NCBI RefSeq assembly: GCF_052324685.1
Contig: NW_027506890.1
Span: 248,501 to 312,500, forward strand
Direction of reading: 5' to 3'
From: Brachyhypopomus gauderio
Lineage: Eukaryota > Chordata > Actinopteri > Gymnotiformes > Hypopomidae
DNA length: 64,000 nt
Translations under genes and position numbers: made by a program
The notes under the pieces: generated by a model
The model's input: only the letters and a program-made list of their open reading frames with translations
What the model was told of the DNA's origin: nothing
Databases searched by the model: none
Shown here: one piece after another, positions 21,716 to 33,390 of the stretch
Layout of the letters: the number at the start of each line of letters is the position of its first letter
Numbering within the stretch: the stretch's first letter is position 1

Positions 21716-22668
21716 TAGGAGTGAAACGATTACTCGAGTAATTAGTTACTCGATTACAAAAAGTGATCGAGTAATTTTCTGTGCCTCGAAGAATCGTTTA
21801 TTTTAAAACGGTATTTCGCACTGACTAATTTTAATGTAGCGCAACACGCTTACGTCACCCACGCGGCGGAGGTTTTTAGTTGAGAAGCGGGAATATGGAA
21901 GCAGCGAGGGAAAAGAGCTACAACGTATGTGAAGAAAAGAGCTATAGGAAAAGATAGAAAATGTCGAACGTATGGGAGCATTTTAGGTTCTAAAGCAAGA
22001 AGTGACATGTATTCGGTGTAACATAGTCCTTGACTACCACAACAGCACATCTTCAATGCTGCACCATCCTGGCCGAAGACAAGCGGAATGGAGCGGTGGA
22101 GCCGGGACAATGTAAATTTTATTTACAACAAATTAATGAGATTAACATTAATGTACCTTAACATAACGACAGCTCTGTGGAGTGCTGATTTTTAGCAATA
22201 CTGTCGAATGTGTGGCTAGTTTAGTACAATGGAGACAAGTTCTTAATAACTTAATACAGGCATTATGTAACAGCGCTGTGGAGTTAAGACAATAAACAAT
22301 AAATAAGATGGCTGAGCTACTTTACCTTAGCAGTTACTTTAGCAGGAAAGAATATTATACTGATATACTGTAGTTTTGATACAAGAAATTCTAAGTTGAA
22401 AGTAATTGAATTTAATTTATTTACTTGTGGTATTTATTTCTATTTGCATTTACAATTTGGAAATGTATGTTGTGAATTTAAAAATATAACTTATCTAAAA
22501 AAGGAAACCGATTGGTCAGTCATTATTTAGTGAAATGTCTTGTTTTCTCTTTTGTATTTTTAATTGCTCCTTAACCAAGCAATTCTGTTTTATCCGATTA
22601 CTCGATTAATCGAATCAATTTTTCAGTAGAGTACTCGATTACTGAAATGCTCGATAGCTGCAGCCCTA
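21716..22668 (+). mobile_element. hAT element with 8-bp TSD and BED-finger remnant
   Basis: Ends are TAGGAGTGAAACGATTACTC and the complement-type GATAGCTGCAGCCCTA. The perfect 8-bp duplication TTTGGATT lies at 21708-21715 and 22669-22676. Inside, 21960-22090 translates in broken frames to BED zinc-finger-like pieces (SNVWEHF, then CCTIL and related). It is a deleted derivative of an autonomous hAT. It lies within the presumed Gypsy 3' LTR. Confidence 0.9.
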
Positions 22669-22768
22669 TTTGGATTAAACACTTTCTGCCTCTGTTTCCG
22701 AACTCGCTTCAATAGCAAGTATGTATTCATTGAACTTCACAGCTTGAGATGTTTATTTCAGTGTTTAG

Positions 22769-24407
22769 CAGAGCCGGAGTGGCTAATCGGGAGGATTCCC
22801 GATGGACCGGCTCATGTCAATCTGTAGCAGAGCCGGCCCTGACCAATGTGGTGCTCTAGGCGAGATTTTGGTTGGTGCCCCCTGCATCATAAATCATCGG
22901 GTTAATTGTATCACTATTAAAGAAACAAATAAAAAGCAAATGACTTAAATATTACCATAGAACAAGCAATAAATATGAAGGTGTTGCACAAAAAATATAT
23001 TACATGAAGTAGTGCAGAGAACAACTTTTAAATATTAATAATAAATAAAAAAATAATAAAAAACAACTACCACCAATGCAAATCAGGGCAATTTGCCTAC
23101 AGCAACATTGTTATTATTGCAAAAGTGCATCTGCAATGAACAGAGGAGCATATGTGTTTTAATATATATTTATTTTAAAACTTGCTAAGCTAATAATAGC
23201 ACCTACTAGGATTGGGCAGTATGATGACAGTATTGTAAAATTGTGGCAGTATATTAACCACGTGACTTAACACAACATGCCAAATCTGTACTTTGAAAAA
23301 TGGGGCATTTAAGACATTTTGCGCATCCATTAAAAAGATCTGTGGTCAGCAGTTGGAGCTCACTGATTGGTTATGGAGTGGCGGTTTTCACTAAGATCAT
23401 ACAGAGGGGAAAAGCCACAATGACGATTGAGTGTTAGTTGTTAGTCAAGCGAGCTGGTTTCAAAGAAAAACACAACAGCTACAGATTGGCAACATTTTGG
23501 ATTTGTTTCAAATAAAAATGAGACCATTGGAGCACGCCCCCACGATTCTAATTCGATAATATGATTGGTTGATTAAACTGCCAATCTATAATAAAAGCTC
23601 TCAATGTAAAAGGCAAGCGTATGCGACAGATAAACAGAAGTTCCTGGGGGGGAAGTCCTTTCTCTCTTTTACCTAGAAACAATGGTGTGAAATATTCTGA
23701 TTGGTTGATTTTTTATTTCAGCACCAAGTTTTTTTTCCAGCACAAGCACGAAAAGTGGATTTGAAAGCTGATTTATGTGAAAAATACAAATTTTTGGTGA
23801 AGCGTTATTAACATATATTACATATAATAGATAAACCATACTTTTTAAGATCAATTAACCTTTAGGGAAGGCGTTGAAGTCCCTGACGGTTCGCCAATGG
23901 TATAGTGTTAATTCACCACATATTACCATTATATTACCTGTTTTTTGCCACATTTCTTCCTCCACTACTACCCTGGGCACCAGAGGACTTCTGCCTTTTT
24001 GACGTATTTACAAGGAGATGTCACTCACTCTGTGGTGTCTTTTTACCCCACAGAGAAACAGTAACGAGGTGTGCAGAGTGCGTGGGGGAGGGCGGGTTGG
24101 TGCTCGGGTGATAGGTGCCGTGTGTTGTTATTATAATAAATATTCATTTGACTACTATTATTAAACAATGAAATTATGATTATGTGGATTTTGCTTGTTC
24201 ACATTTATTAATTGTTAATTTGTAAAAAAAAAAAAAACACAAAAAAATGCATGCACGCGAGCGCCCGCCCGGACAGACGGCGCCCTTAGCATTTGCCTAT
24301 ATCGCCTAATGGAAGTGCCGGCCCTGATCTCTAATATGGGCCGATTGGGAGGGAAAAATTATTTTGGGCTGGATTTGGGCATGAAAAAGGGGCCCACTCT
24401 GGCCCTG
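22769..24407. mobile_element. hAT MITE, outer member of a nested pair
   Basis: Ends are CAGAGCCGGAGTGGC and the complement-type CCACTCTGGCCCTG. The perfect 8-bp duplication GTGTTTAG lies at 22761-22768 and 24408-24415. Without the inner element it is only about 140 bp. Confidence 0.9.
22828..24326. mobile_element. hAT element nested in a hAT MITE
   Basis: Ends are CAGAGCCGGCCCTGACC and the complement-type GGAAGTGCCGGCCCTG. The imperfect 8-bp duplication ATCTGTAG/ATCTCTAA lies at 22820-22827 and 24327-24334. The element is 1499 bp and AT-rich. No transposase was recognised. Confidence 0.75.
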
Positions 24408-24555
24408 GTGTTTAGTTTCTTGTCAGTTTTTGTTTATTTTTTAAATGTCTTGATGTAATATTGTCGTTGGAGTCCTTTGCATTTTCTACTTTAGGTTTGG
24501 TTAATATTTCACTTCTCACGCTGCGTCGTTCAGTTAGTGTCTAGCTCCATCCACG

Positions 24556-25800
24556 CCATGCAAACTCTCCACCGGTGTTCCACAAGGCTCAGTGCTGGGT
24601 CCACTTCTTTTTTCCCTTTATACCCGCTCTCTGGGTGAGTCAATATCTGCACATGGCTTCTCTTATCACTGTTATGCGGATGACACCCAGCTCTTCTTTT
24701 CCTTCCCACCCTCTGACACACAGGTTTCAGCTCGAATCTCTGCATGTCTGAAAGACATTGCCTCTTGGATGGCAGCTCACCACCTAAAGCTTAACCCAAG
24801 CAAGACAGAGATGCTGTACATCCCTGCAAGAGCCAGTCCTCATCGTGATCTTTCTATCTCATTCGAGAACACCGTGATCACTCCATCCATGGAAGCGCGT
24901 AGCCTTGGTGTAGTTGTCGACAATCAGCTCTCCTTCACGGCCCACGTTGCTAACACAACACGATCATGCAGATTCGCCCTTCACAACATTCGGAGGATTC
25001 GGCCATTTCTCTCTAGGGAGGCCACTCAGGTCCTTGTCCAGTCCCTTGTTATCTCAAGACTGGACTACTGCAACTCCCTACTGGCTGGTCTTCCTATGCA
25101 TGCCATCAAACCCCTGCAACTGATCCAGAACGCTGCAGCTCGGTTGGTCTTCAACCTTCCCAAGTTCAGCCATGTCACTCCCTTGCTGTCCTCCCTCCAC
25201 TGGCTTCCGGTAGCTGCCCGCATCAAATATAAAACCCTGGTGCTGGCCTACAAAGCAAAGAATGGTCCTGCTCCTCCTTACTTGATGGCCATGGTAAAAC
25301 CCAGATGCATACCTAGAGCCCTCCGCGCCTCAAGTATGTCTCGTCTTGACCCTCCATCATCCAGGACACATGGGAGACAAGCATCCAGACTTTTCTCTGT
25401 CCTGGCTCCAAGGTGGTGGAATGAACTTCCCTTGTGTGTCCGAACATCGGAGTCACTTGCTGTCTTCAGACGCCGACTGAAGACCCACCTCTTTCAAGTG
25501 CACTTTGCATAATTATGCTTTGTCTATTGTACTTTATCGTCTCTTTCCTCAGGTATTGTGCATAATTGGGTTATAGGAATTGTTTACTGTCTTTTTCCTC
25601 AGGGGATGTGTATATTCAGGTATAATTGTTAGGTATCATTTGACTTTCGTCTAGTGGTTTTTCCAGCTTAGAGTACCTTGTGTTCAGGACTGTCTATTCT
25701 ACCTTGGAGATTCCAAGCAACTACATAGCACTTTTGTAAGTCGCTCTGGATAAGAGCGTCTGCTAAATGCCATAAATGTAAATGTAAATGTAGCTCAACG
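24556..25800 (+). mobile_element. L2-clade LINE, 5'-truncated copy 3
   Basis: The copy includes part of the reverse transcriptase and the C-terminus of ORF2. Its 3' UTR ends in the familiar fish tail GTAAGTCGCTCTGGATAAG, AGCGTCTGCTAAATGCC and an AAATGTAAATG repeat near 25770-25795. Confidence 0.9.
24568..25512 (+). pseudogene. L2 ORF2 fragment with reverse transcriptase active site
   Basis: The open frame begins in the reverse transcriptase with [18 protein letters not shown], and the catalytic YADDTQLFF box follows about 40 residues later. Then come [66 protein letters not shown] and [11 protein letters not shown]. This is the second half of the L2 polyprotein. The N-terminal endonuclease and fingers are missing through 5' truncation. 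More than 300 codons are uninterrupted, so the copy is young. Confidence 0.9.
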
Positions 25801-26011
25801 TGAAACCTCATTGGCTAAAGATCGGCTGAGATTCAGAGATCTCAAAATGGTAGTGTGGTAATAAAATTCAGGGATAATACTGTTGGGAAGTTAATATACA
25901 GGACCTATGAAATTCACCTCTTTGGACCAGAGTTCTAATTATCGTGCGGGTAATCCCGCGGGATCCGACAGAATATCTTGCGGAGCGGGACAGAATTTAA
26001 TAATTAATTAC

Positions 26012-26825
26012 TAGGGATGCACCGACAATTCGGCCACCGAAAATTTTCGGCCGAAATGGCTTAAATTTGCATTTTCGGTTTTCGGCCGAAATACTTTCAT
26101 CACCGAAACAACACGGCCGAAACTATGTGTTGTGATGACGCAAGCAAAAATCGCCACCTGCACGTGCTTATTTGGATAAAAAAAAGTTTCAAAAGCAAAA
26201 ATGTTTCAGTGATGCAGAAAGCAAAAAAGTTTCAGTGATTGCGCCAAGGCAAAGGACATTACACCAAAAATTATGGAACTCGTTGCCTTAGACGATCAGC
26301 CGTTCTCTGTCGTAGAGGATGTGGGATTTCGTAGGCTAATAGAGCACATTGAGCCCCGTTATGTTTTGCCGAGCAGACGACATTTCTCAGAACCTTGTTT
26401 ACCTGCGTCACGTTTTTATGAGAGAATTTATATTTATCTTTCAGGCCAGTCAGTTATAATAAAATTTAACTCGTATAAAATACATATATTTATCCTCTCA
26501 GATAAAAACGGTCTGCAAGCGAGTTAAATTTAATTAGTGGTCGTCCGTTGTCAGCGTTATCGCCGTTAACGGCCCACCACTAATTTTATTTTATAATATG
26601 CATTACTGTAATGTCAGTGCTAAATAAATATTTTCAAATCAAATTTTGTAGTTGATTTATTCTTTGAATAGCAATGCCTTGATTTTAGTGAGGTTAGCCA
26701 TAAATCCAATGTTACTAATAATTGGCATAATGTATTTCGGTGTTTCGGTTTTCGGCTTTCGGCCTTGGTTTCCTCATTTTCGGTTTTCGGTTTCGGCTAA
26801 GAATTTTCATTTCGGTGCATCCCTA
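26012..26825 (+). mobile_element. hAT element with 8-bp TSD
   Basis: Ends are TAGGGATGCACCGACAATTC and the complement-type TTTCGGTGCATCCCTA. The perfect 8-bp duplication TTAATTAC lies at 26004-26011 and 26826-26833. The 814-bp element keeps a piece of transposase. Confidence 0.92.
26250..26420 (+). pseudogene. hAT (ZBED-like) transposase fragment
   Basis: The translation ALDDQPFSVVEDVGFRRLIE followed by HIEPRYVLPSRRHFSE is the conserved start of the catalytic region of ZBED-type hAT transposases. Only about 45 codons survive. It lies in the same orientation as the element ends. Confidence 0.8.
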
Positions 26826-26975
26826 TTAATTACATTAATTACAGAATTGTTATTGGCGGGAGCGGGAGTTGAATTAGTCCAGGTGATGCGGGAGCGGGAC
26901 CACATATACATGTAGAAAAATCCCGCAAATGAATAGTCTAGAAAATTATAATAATAACAACGCAATGATTTCCAT

Positions 26976-28301
26976 CAGAGGTGGGGACTCGAGTCACATG
27001 ACTTGGACTCGAGTCATTAAAATTAAGACTTTTGACTTGAAAAAATATTCAGAGACTTAGACTTGGACTTTTACACCAATAACTTGGGACTTGAATTGGA
27101 CTTGAACCTGTTTACTTGCAAAGACTTGAATTTTTTTTTTACCCCAAATCTAAATTTTAAAACGCATATTAATATTTATAAAGTGCGCCCCATTAATTTC
27201 ATTTCCGTCCCTCTGACGCAGACCAGGCCTCTGCTTTTCCACACTCTACATGTGTGTGCATGAGCTGCAGCACAACCAATCAAATGGGGGGGCAGCGAAC
27301 GTAAATTGTTACCGGGCGGGGTGTAAAATGGACATAAATTAAGTATTATATCGCGATCGATCGATCGCCAGTGGTTGGTGCCAGAGTGAACTAGTAACTC
27401 ATTGAATCATAGATGTGGATCAGAGGTAAATAAACTAGATTTTTTTCAGCGTGAGAAATAGGATGTGTGGCGTGAGAGCGTGTGAAGACGGTCAAATGCG
27501 TGTGTCTCACGCTCAATGTGTGAGAGTTGGCAACCCTGTGCTCTGTATCTGAACTCAGGGAAGAGAGCCTCTCTGTGTCACCATCATATCCAGTTCTATC
27601 TCAGCATGGATTGTGATTTTGAAGACATCTATGTCGAGAAAAAAATATATTGACAAAAGTGGAGCGAGTTTTCAGCTATGGGGGCATAATTCTACGGCCT
27701 CATTGTGCACAAATGACATACAGACTTTTGGCCAGTTTGGTCTTTTGCAAATGCAATGCAGAATAGTTTACTGAAATGTCTAAAGTTGCAGATTCCTGTT
27801 AATTGTTCAGTTCTTATATTTGTTTGTCTTGTGTCACTCACACATGGACACACATGTTCTCCAAGAAACCAGATAAAAGAAGAGAGGGAAAAATGCTGTT
27901 ATGGTTCTTTGTATTGTACTGTGAAAATATCAGCACTTTTTATATGAACATGGAGTTCTACTTATGACTTTTTCACAGAATATTTATTTCTGGAAAATTG
28001 TAGTTTAAAGTATGAATATTTTTGCAGCTAAGTTTAAAAAAATGAACTGTGCAATAAAGAGGTGTAATACAGAGAATACAGATTTAAAAAAGAACACGTC
28101 TATTATTTACATTGAAAATATACCTGCAACATTGGTAAAAAAAAACAAACCAAAAAAAAGACTCGAAAGGACTTGAAATTCCAAGTTTCAGACTTGGGAC
28201 TTGACTGTTGCCTGTCTTTGCTTGAGACTTGACTCGGGACTTGAGGATAAAGACTTGAACTTACTTGAGACTTGCAAAACACTGATTTGGTCCCACCTCT
28301 G
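26976..28301. mobile_element. hAT element with 8-bp TSD
   Basis: Ends are CAGAGGTGGGGACTCGAGTC and the complement-type TTGGTCCCACCTCTG. The perfect 8-bp duplication ATTTCCAT lies at 26968-26975 and 28302-28309. Subterminal regions are dense in ACTTGGACTTG-like repeats (27000-27130 and 28155-28280), probable transposase binding sites. No coding sequence is seen. Confidence 0.92.
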
Positions 28302-28435
28302 ATTTCCATGCATAAGGAACAGGACCAAAACAACTAATCATTCAGTAAGTAAGCAATAAACTAATTCAAAATATTGGCTAAGCAACTGATCACGTGAACA
28401 TGAAGTGTGCGTCATTTTGTCATTTTGATACAGAA

Positions 28436-29033
28436 ATGGCAGAGACTGTAGACCAGGGGTCGGCAACCTTTGAGACATGGAGTGCCAACTTTAACAGTCA
28501 ATGAGTGTGCCACTATGGCGGCGAGTTTAAATTGTTGACCGGGGGGGGGGGTGTAAATGGACACAAATTAAGTATTATATCGCAATCGATCGCCAAGTAT
28601 AAACGCCTCCGCCGTTCGTGCGAGGTGTGCGTGCGGAGTTGCGCGCTACGGTCACTCGCGAAAGTATAATCCATTAATATAATAATTTATATTAAATTAT
28701 ATATATTTTTGCTGATGCTGGTCCAGCGTGTCACGTGCCAGTGACTATGCCTCGGCGTGCCATAGGTTGCCAACCCCTGCTGTAGACGGTCAACCAGTTT
28801 CAGCTGTGGAAAATTCTATTAAAACAGGCGAATACACCACAATTAAGCAAACTACAGGAAAGTCTGATGTATGGAAGTCATATTCCATTGTAATTAATGG
28901 AGATGGAAATCGGCTTGTTGTGATAGATGTCAGAAAGTGTTGGTGTACGTCACCTGACGGCACGTGTTTGGACTGTGCTAAGAAATGGGACAGTGCGATC
29001 CATCGCTATATTGCTGTTTTAATAAATACATAA
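28436..29033 (+). pseudogene. hAT transposase BED-finger N-terminus, split by a MITE
   Basis: The first six codons (start at 28436) run to the insertion at 28454. The frame resumes at 28788 in exact register. KTGEYTTIKQTTGKSDVWKS and YSIVINGDGNRLVVIDVRKC form a BED zinc-finger start, with the following cysteines degraded. No catalytic domain follows, so this is an internally deleted copy. Confidence 0.65.
28454..28779. mobile_element. hAT MITE with 8-bp TSD
   Basis: The 326-bp element has ends CAGGGGTCGGCAACCTTTG and the complement-type CATAGGTTGCCAACCCCTG. The perfect 8-bp duplication CTGTAGAC lies at 28446-28453 and 28780-28787. It is inserted in the transposase start of the surrounding hAT. 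Confidence 0.93.
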
Positions 29034-29239
29034 GAAAATTTCAAGTACTAAATCTAATTAATTCAATTCATATTAGGATTGCGGGCGGGGGCGACAGAAA
29101 TATATATATGGCGGGCGGGTGCGGGATTAAAACAAGCGATTTTTTTGGCCGGTGCGGGCGGGAGCGGGATTAAAACAAGCGATTTTTTTGGCGGGAGCGG
29201 GATTAAAAAAGCAGTCCCGTGCAGACCTCTACCTCAGTT

Positions 29240-30186
29240 CACTCACAGCACACCCACGTGACCTACAGGGGGCGCTGCTTTACAACTCTCAGACCCACAA
29301 ATACAGGTATGTGACCAATAGTTTTGGCAATATGTGAATAAAACAAATAGCAACAACAAAATACATAAAGAAAAATACATAAATAATTGATCCACTTACA
29401 ACCAAAAGGTTACATTAGCAACCTACCTTTAACTTTTTATGAGGTGATTCTTAGTATCACCTCATAAAATACTAAGTATTCTCAGCCACCTATTTTACAT
29501 GCCTTACTTGTGATGGCTGTCTCTCTCCCCCCCCTATCACTGTCTGGGCACATTTCGGACATAAGGACAGATAATGAGGAAATAGTTTTCAACAGTAAAT
29601 TTTGATGGTTTATCCTGGTAATTGTTTTGTTGTCATTATGTTTAGATAACAAATTGAGTCCATGCTTAAATATTCAAGTTACTAACAATAACAACCAATA
29701 ATCCAATAAAATCAACAACAGCCACCTATTTCTGTTTGCTTTATTTAATTCCATGTCCTCCTCCTTCTGTGTTTCTTCAACACTAACACCACCTAGGCAG
29801 AAAAAGGTCAGGAGAGTGTGATTTACACAGTGTGATTAGCACATCTCAGTCTGGGCCATTTACCTGACACTTGCAACCAAACAATTGTAATGAATAATTC
29901 AATTTTATCCACAGAATTATCCTTATTAGAATATTGTACCAAAAATGGCTGGTGTCATATGTTAGATTTTTCACAATTTTATTATTTGCAGTAAATATTA
30001 ACACCGTCACTCCCTGGCCAGTACTCTACCAAACCATGTTCAATACTCACAATGATTGTGTATTTATCAATGTCTGTCATTCTCCATCAATTGTCTCATT
30101 ACCCATCACCTGTCTCACATCCCCTTCTTCTGTCTCATTCACCTTCGCCTGTCTCCTGATACCACTTGTGTATGAGACTTCCAAGC
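29240..30186. other. Intergenic DNA, no gene seen
   Basis: No gene or repeat could be named. The stretch is AT-rich. Confidence 0.4.
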
Positions 30187-30194
30187 CTTTAGAG

Positions 30195-30283
30195 CAGGGG
30201 TGCCCACAAGTTTTCAGCTTGCGAGCTACTTGTAAGACGACCAAGTCAGAAAGATCTACCTATCGACGTCATGGGCACCCCTG
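30195..30283. mobile_element. Very short hAT MITE (89 bp)
   Basis: Ends are CAGGGGTGCCCACAAG and the complement-type ATGGGCACCCCTG. The 8-bp duplication is CTTTAGAG/CCTTAGAG (30187-30194 and 30284-30291, one mismatch). Confidence 0.85.
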
Positions 30284-31004
30284 CCTTAGAGACTATTATC
30301 CTTGATAAGGACTTTTTTGGGGGGGGGACTTTTACCTTTTTGTCTTTTGAGCATTTTAGTGAGTTTACATGAGTGAGATTTGAGTTGTCTCCATTCAAAT
30401 CTCACTTAACCCTTGATATGTTACACACATGATTTTCTTTTTTTAATCACCAGGAACACGAGCACAATTGCATACACCAGCTATTCTGTGCAGACTGTGG
30501 GCTGCCAAAAGTGGGTGTGCTGATTTTAGTAATTTTGTACAACTTTACAAAATCAAAGGAAAATGGGGGGAAAAAAATAAGTGGTCCAAAGTCAGCCAGG
30601 TCTAACAACACAAATGACTAAGAGTTATAAGAATCGGATATTAAGTAGTACAATTACAGACATAAATGTAACTTAAACATGAATAAATAGCTAGATCACA
30701 TGAATTTCAGAACAAATAACCTATGTCTAAAAACAGAATACCACTATGTGATGTGTACACTTGGAGAACAGCACAAAGTATGTGGCGTAGTGTATTTTTT
30801 CTCACTTTTGAGAAGACTTGTTCATTGAAACGTACATATTTCATACACAATAATTGTGTGTGTGTATATATACTATATATCAGTAGCGAACCGTGACCAT
30901 TACCTGTCATTAGCCTGCTATTAGCCTTCTTTACTCAGAAACTGATTGTAGTTGTCAATGTTTTTATGGTAGGTCTCACAACTGTAATATAATGTAATAT
31001 AAGC

Positions 31005-31034
31005 TTAACACTGCTCCATTTTTGTATACATTAG
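31005..31034 (-). CDS. Ig gene 1, exon 5 (short cytoplasmic tail)
   Basis: The acceptor ATTCTTATTCACAG leads into nine codons and a TAA stop at 31005-31007. The intron before it is only 69 bases, a common size in fish. Confidence 0.5.
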   Translation of the reverse strand, partial: LMYTKMEQC

Positions 31035-33085
31035 CTGTGAATAAGAATCAGCCTTATTAATCTTTGTCAATACTGTGAGAGTACATGAGCATAGAACACT
31101 TACCCACAAACATAAAGCACATAGCAGAATTTTAGCCACCCCAAAAGTGCTAAAACCCACAAAGGCCCACAAGGCAGAAATCTCCTTGGGATTAACCAGC
31201 GACATCACTGTACACCTCAGAGGCACCTCAGAAGCCAGAGGGTGTAGCACGGCAGGGAGGAGCAGGGCGGGTGTCGCAGCACCACACTCTAGGAAGAGTG
31301 AAAGGACTTCAGGAACAAATTTTAGGCAGACCTTAAACCTTTCAATAGACAATCACCAACATAAAATTCATGTAAATGAGGAAAGTGAAAAACATGGAGA
31401 GAGGGAGGGAGGGAGTGGGAGAGAGGGGGAAATAAATCGAATTCAGCAAAGTCAGTGACCTGATTGAAAATTCAAATTTTAAGCAGGGCATTTCATTTGT
31501 TTTCATTTCTAAAGTTGTCTAGCAGGGATATACCTGAGACATTCAACCTGACAAGTGAGTGGCTATTTTTCTCTCCAGCTTTCGCCATAAGTGAGCACTT
31601 GTACAGCCCTGCGTGTCTTACAGACACGTTACTAATGACGAGAGAGTTTTGCTCTGTGAGAGATGCAACATTCTGATAGTTTGGATACAGGTCTGCTCCT
31701 AGAGTCCCGTGTCTTCTCCTAATAATCCCCTCAGTGCTCCCATCATCAGTGACCTGTAAAGATCAAATATTTTGTACATTATGTATGTGCATTTACTAAC
31801 ATTTTATCATAGGTTTGCAGCAACCAACGTTTCCACAGTTTCCTCTGCACCAGTGCAGTGAGGTGATTCAAACACTCTCTGTGTTAAGCCAAGCAACAAA
31901 TGTTCTGTGAGGCTGATGGGGAAATTTTACCTTGTACCAGGTTGTGGACTTGTATGCATGACTGGAAGATGAGGAATTACAGGGCAGGATGAAGGTTTTG
32001 TTGCAGTCTGATGTGTTTAGTACAGTTTCCTCTGTGGCTTTGGAGCCATGCACCATGCAGACTCCCACACACAATGCTGGAGAAACCGTCACAAAACAAC
32101 CCCAATTGCTTAGCAGAAAGGCACTGCATAGCGATTCACAGTGATGATTTATTAAAAAGTTTATTTTAAAAATATCTAATATAATATATTACATTAATAT
32201 AATAAATGCAAGCTAAAAGTAAAGGAACATAATTAATAAAGCTCATGTTCCACACACCACAGTTTTTCATATTTTTTTAATTATAGTAGTAAAGATCCAC
32301 TTTCTCTAGTTGAGGGGGTGACATTTGTCAGTTGCTGTGAAGACCACACATTTCTCGTTAAATGAACAGGCTTTCCACTAAGATTGCTTTATTACCTCAG
32401 ACATTTTCCGCTAAACGGCAGCACAAAACCAGAATACATAGGAAGACTAATCATTGCTAAAACCACAAACTGAGAGTGCAGGTTTGCCAGACATTATTAT
32501 TTTCATATCTTACAAATATGCACTGATCTAACCTACTGTTACCAATCACATTAACCTATACATAGAGATTGTGATCAGTCATGATTGAAAGTTCTAGTAA
32601 TGTGAAATAAAATACAGAGAACAATACATTTCACAGGGTTTAAAATAGTTAAATTGATTTAAAGATCTTGATGTCTTATTACAACCTTTGAGGTATTATT
32701 TTTGTATTCCAAGCATATGGAATCCAAGCATATGAATTCTTATGGACATGATTTTTGGCTCCACTTGAAAACCAACATGGGGAAATATCAGTAATTACTT
32801 TTGTCAAGGCACTGATTGTTTAATTAGATTCATGAGCTAGAATTTACTGAAATAATTAAATTAATTTTAATTGAAAAATGTTTGCCTTTAGTTTAATGTT
32901 ACCTCCATAAGCATAACCTAAAGAAGGAAGGAAAAAATAAAAGAAAAAATCAGCATTTAAATATTGATTGTAACTACTCTAGGACTAACCCTAACTGTCT
33001 TAACTAAAAATCATTATATGATTTATGCTGCAAGATAGAAAACAAACAGTGGAATGACTGTTAAGAGAATTTACTTACCTAGCAT
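31005..33085 (-). CDS. Ig gene 1: single V-type Ig domain membrane receptor, TM lysine
   Basis: Predicted five coding exons on the minus strand: 33079-33085 (tentative), 31931-32076, 31534-31753, 31104-31288 and 31005-31034, about 195 residues. The V-type domain is split between exons 2 and 3 in phase 0 right after the TTWYK core. It has cysteines in FILPC and LYKC and N-glycosylation sites. A stalk leads to a membrane segment ALWAFVGFSTFGVAKILLC with a lysine in its middle, then a short tail LMYTKMEQC. A TM lysine with a short tail suggests pairing with a signalling adaptor, as in activating receptors. The split Ig layout recalls CD83, but orthology is not claimed. Genes 2 and 3 are paralogues. 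Confidence 0.62.
31104..31288 (-). CDS. Ig gene 1, exon 4 (stalk and membrane segment)
   Basis: The acceptor CACTCTTCCTAG is followed by 185 bases encoding a stalk and the membrane helix with its central lysine in GVAKILLC. The exon ends CTTTATGTTTGTGG before GTAAGT in phase 0. Confidence 0.65.
31534..31753 (-). CDS. Ig gene 1, exon 3 (second half of V domain)
   Basis: The acceptor GATCTTTACAG leads into VTDDGSTEGIIRRRHG. The exon carries LVISNVSVRHAGLYKCSL and SLVRLNVS and ends TCAG before GTATAT in phase 1. At 220 bases it is nearly the size of the matching exon of gene 3 (223). Confidence 0.7.
31931..32076 (-). CDS. Ig gene 1, exon 2 (leader and first half of V domain)
   Basis: The acceptor TTTCTCCAG precedes the exon. 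It encodes LCVGVCMVHGSKA, CNKTFILPC and TTWYK, and ends at a GTAAAA donor in phase 0. Length is 146 bases. Confidence 0.65.
33079..33085 (-). CDS. Ig gene 1, tentative coding exon 1
   Basis: The seven coding bases ATGCTAG are followed by a GTAAGT donor and end in phase 1, as exon 2 requires. Joined to exon 2 they give a short hydrophobic leader. The choice is weak because the exon is so small. The first exons of genes 2 and 3 are also short and end in phase 1. Confidence 0.35.
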
Positions 33086-33258
33086 TTTCCAACATAATAA
33101 TGTGATCATATTTCATCCAAGGACTATGCTTCTTTGTAACTTTGCCGTCATGCCTGCTGTTGGCGGTGTATGTGTGCATTTGTTTGGGGGTAAGGGGGAG
33201 GGATTGATGTGGGAGGTACACTGTTGTCTTCTGCTTTTGTACTCCAAAATCTGGCTAT

Positions 33259-33390
<132 letters not shown>

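Larger units (their letters stand above)
25929..29233 (+). mobile_element. hAT element (deleted) hosting three other hATs
   Basis: The left end CAGAGTTCTAATTATCGTGC and the right end complement-type GTCCCGTGCAGACCTCTA resemble paired hAT termini. Subterminal repeats rich in GCGGGAGCGGG lie at both sides (26855-26910 and 29080-29215). A BED-type transposase start lies at 28436. No matching target duplication was found, so the limits are tentative. Elements at 26012, 26976 and 28454 are nested inside it. Confidence 0.6.
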
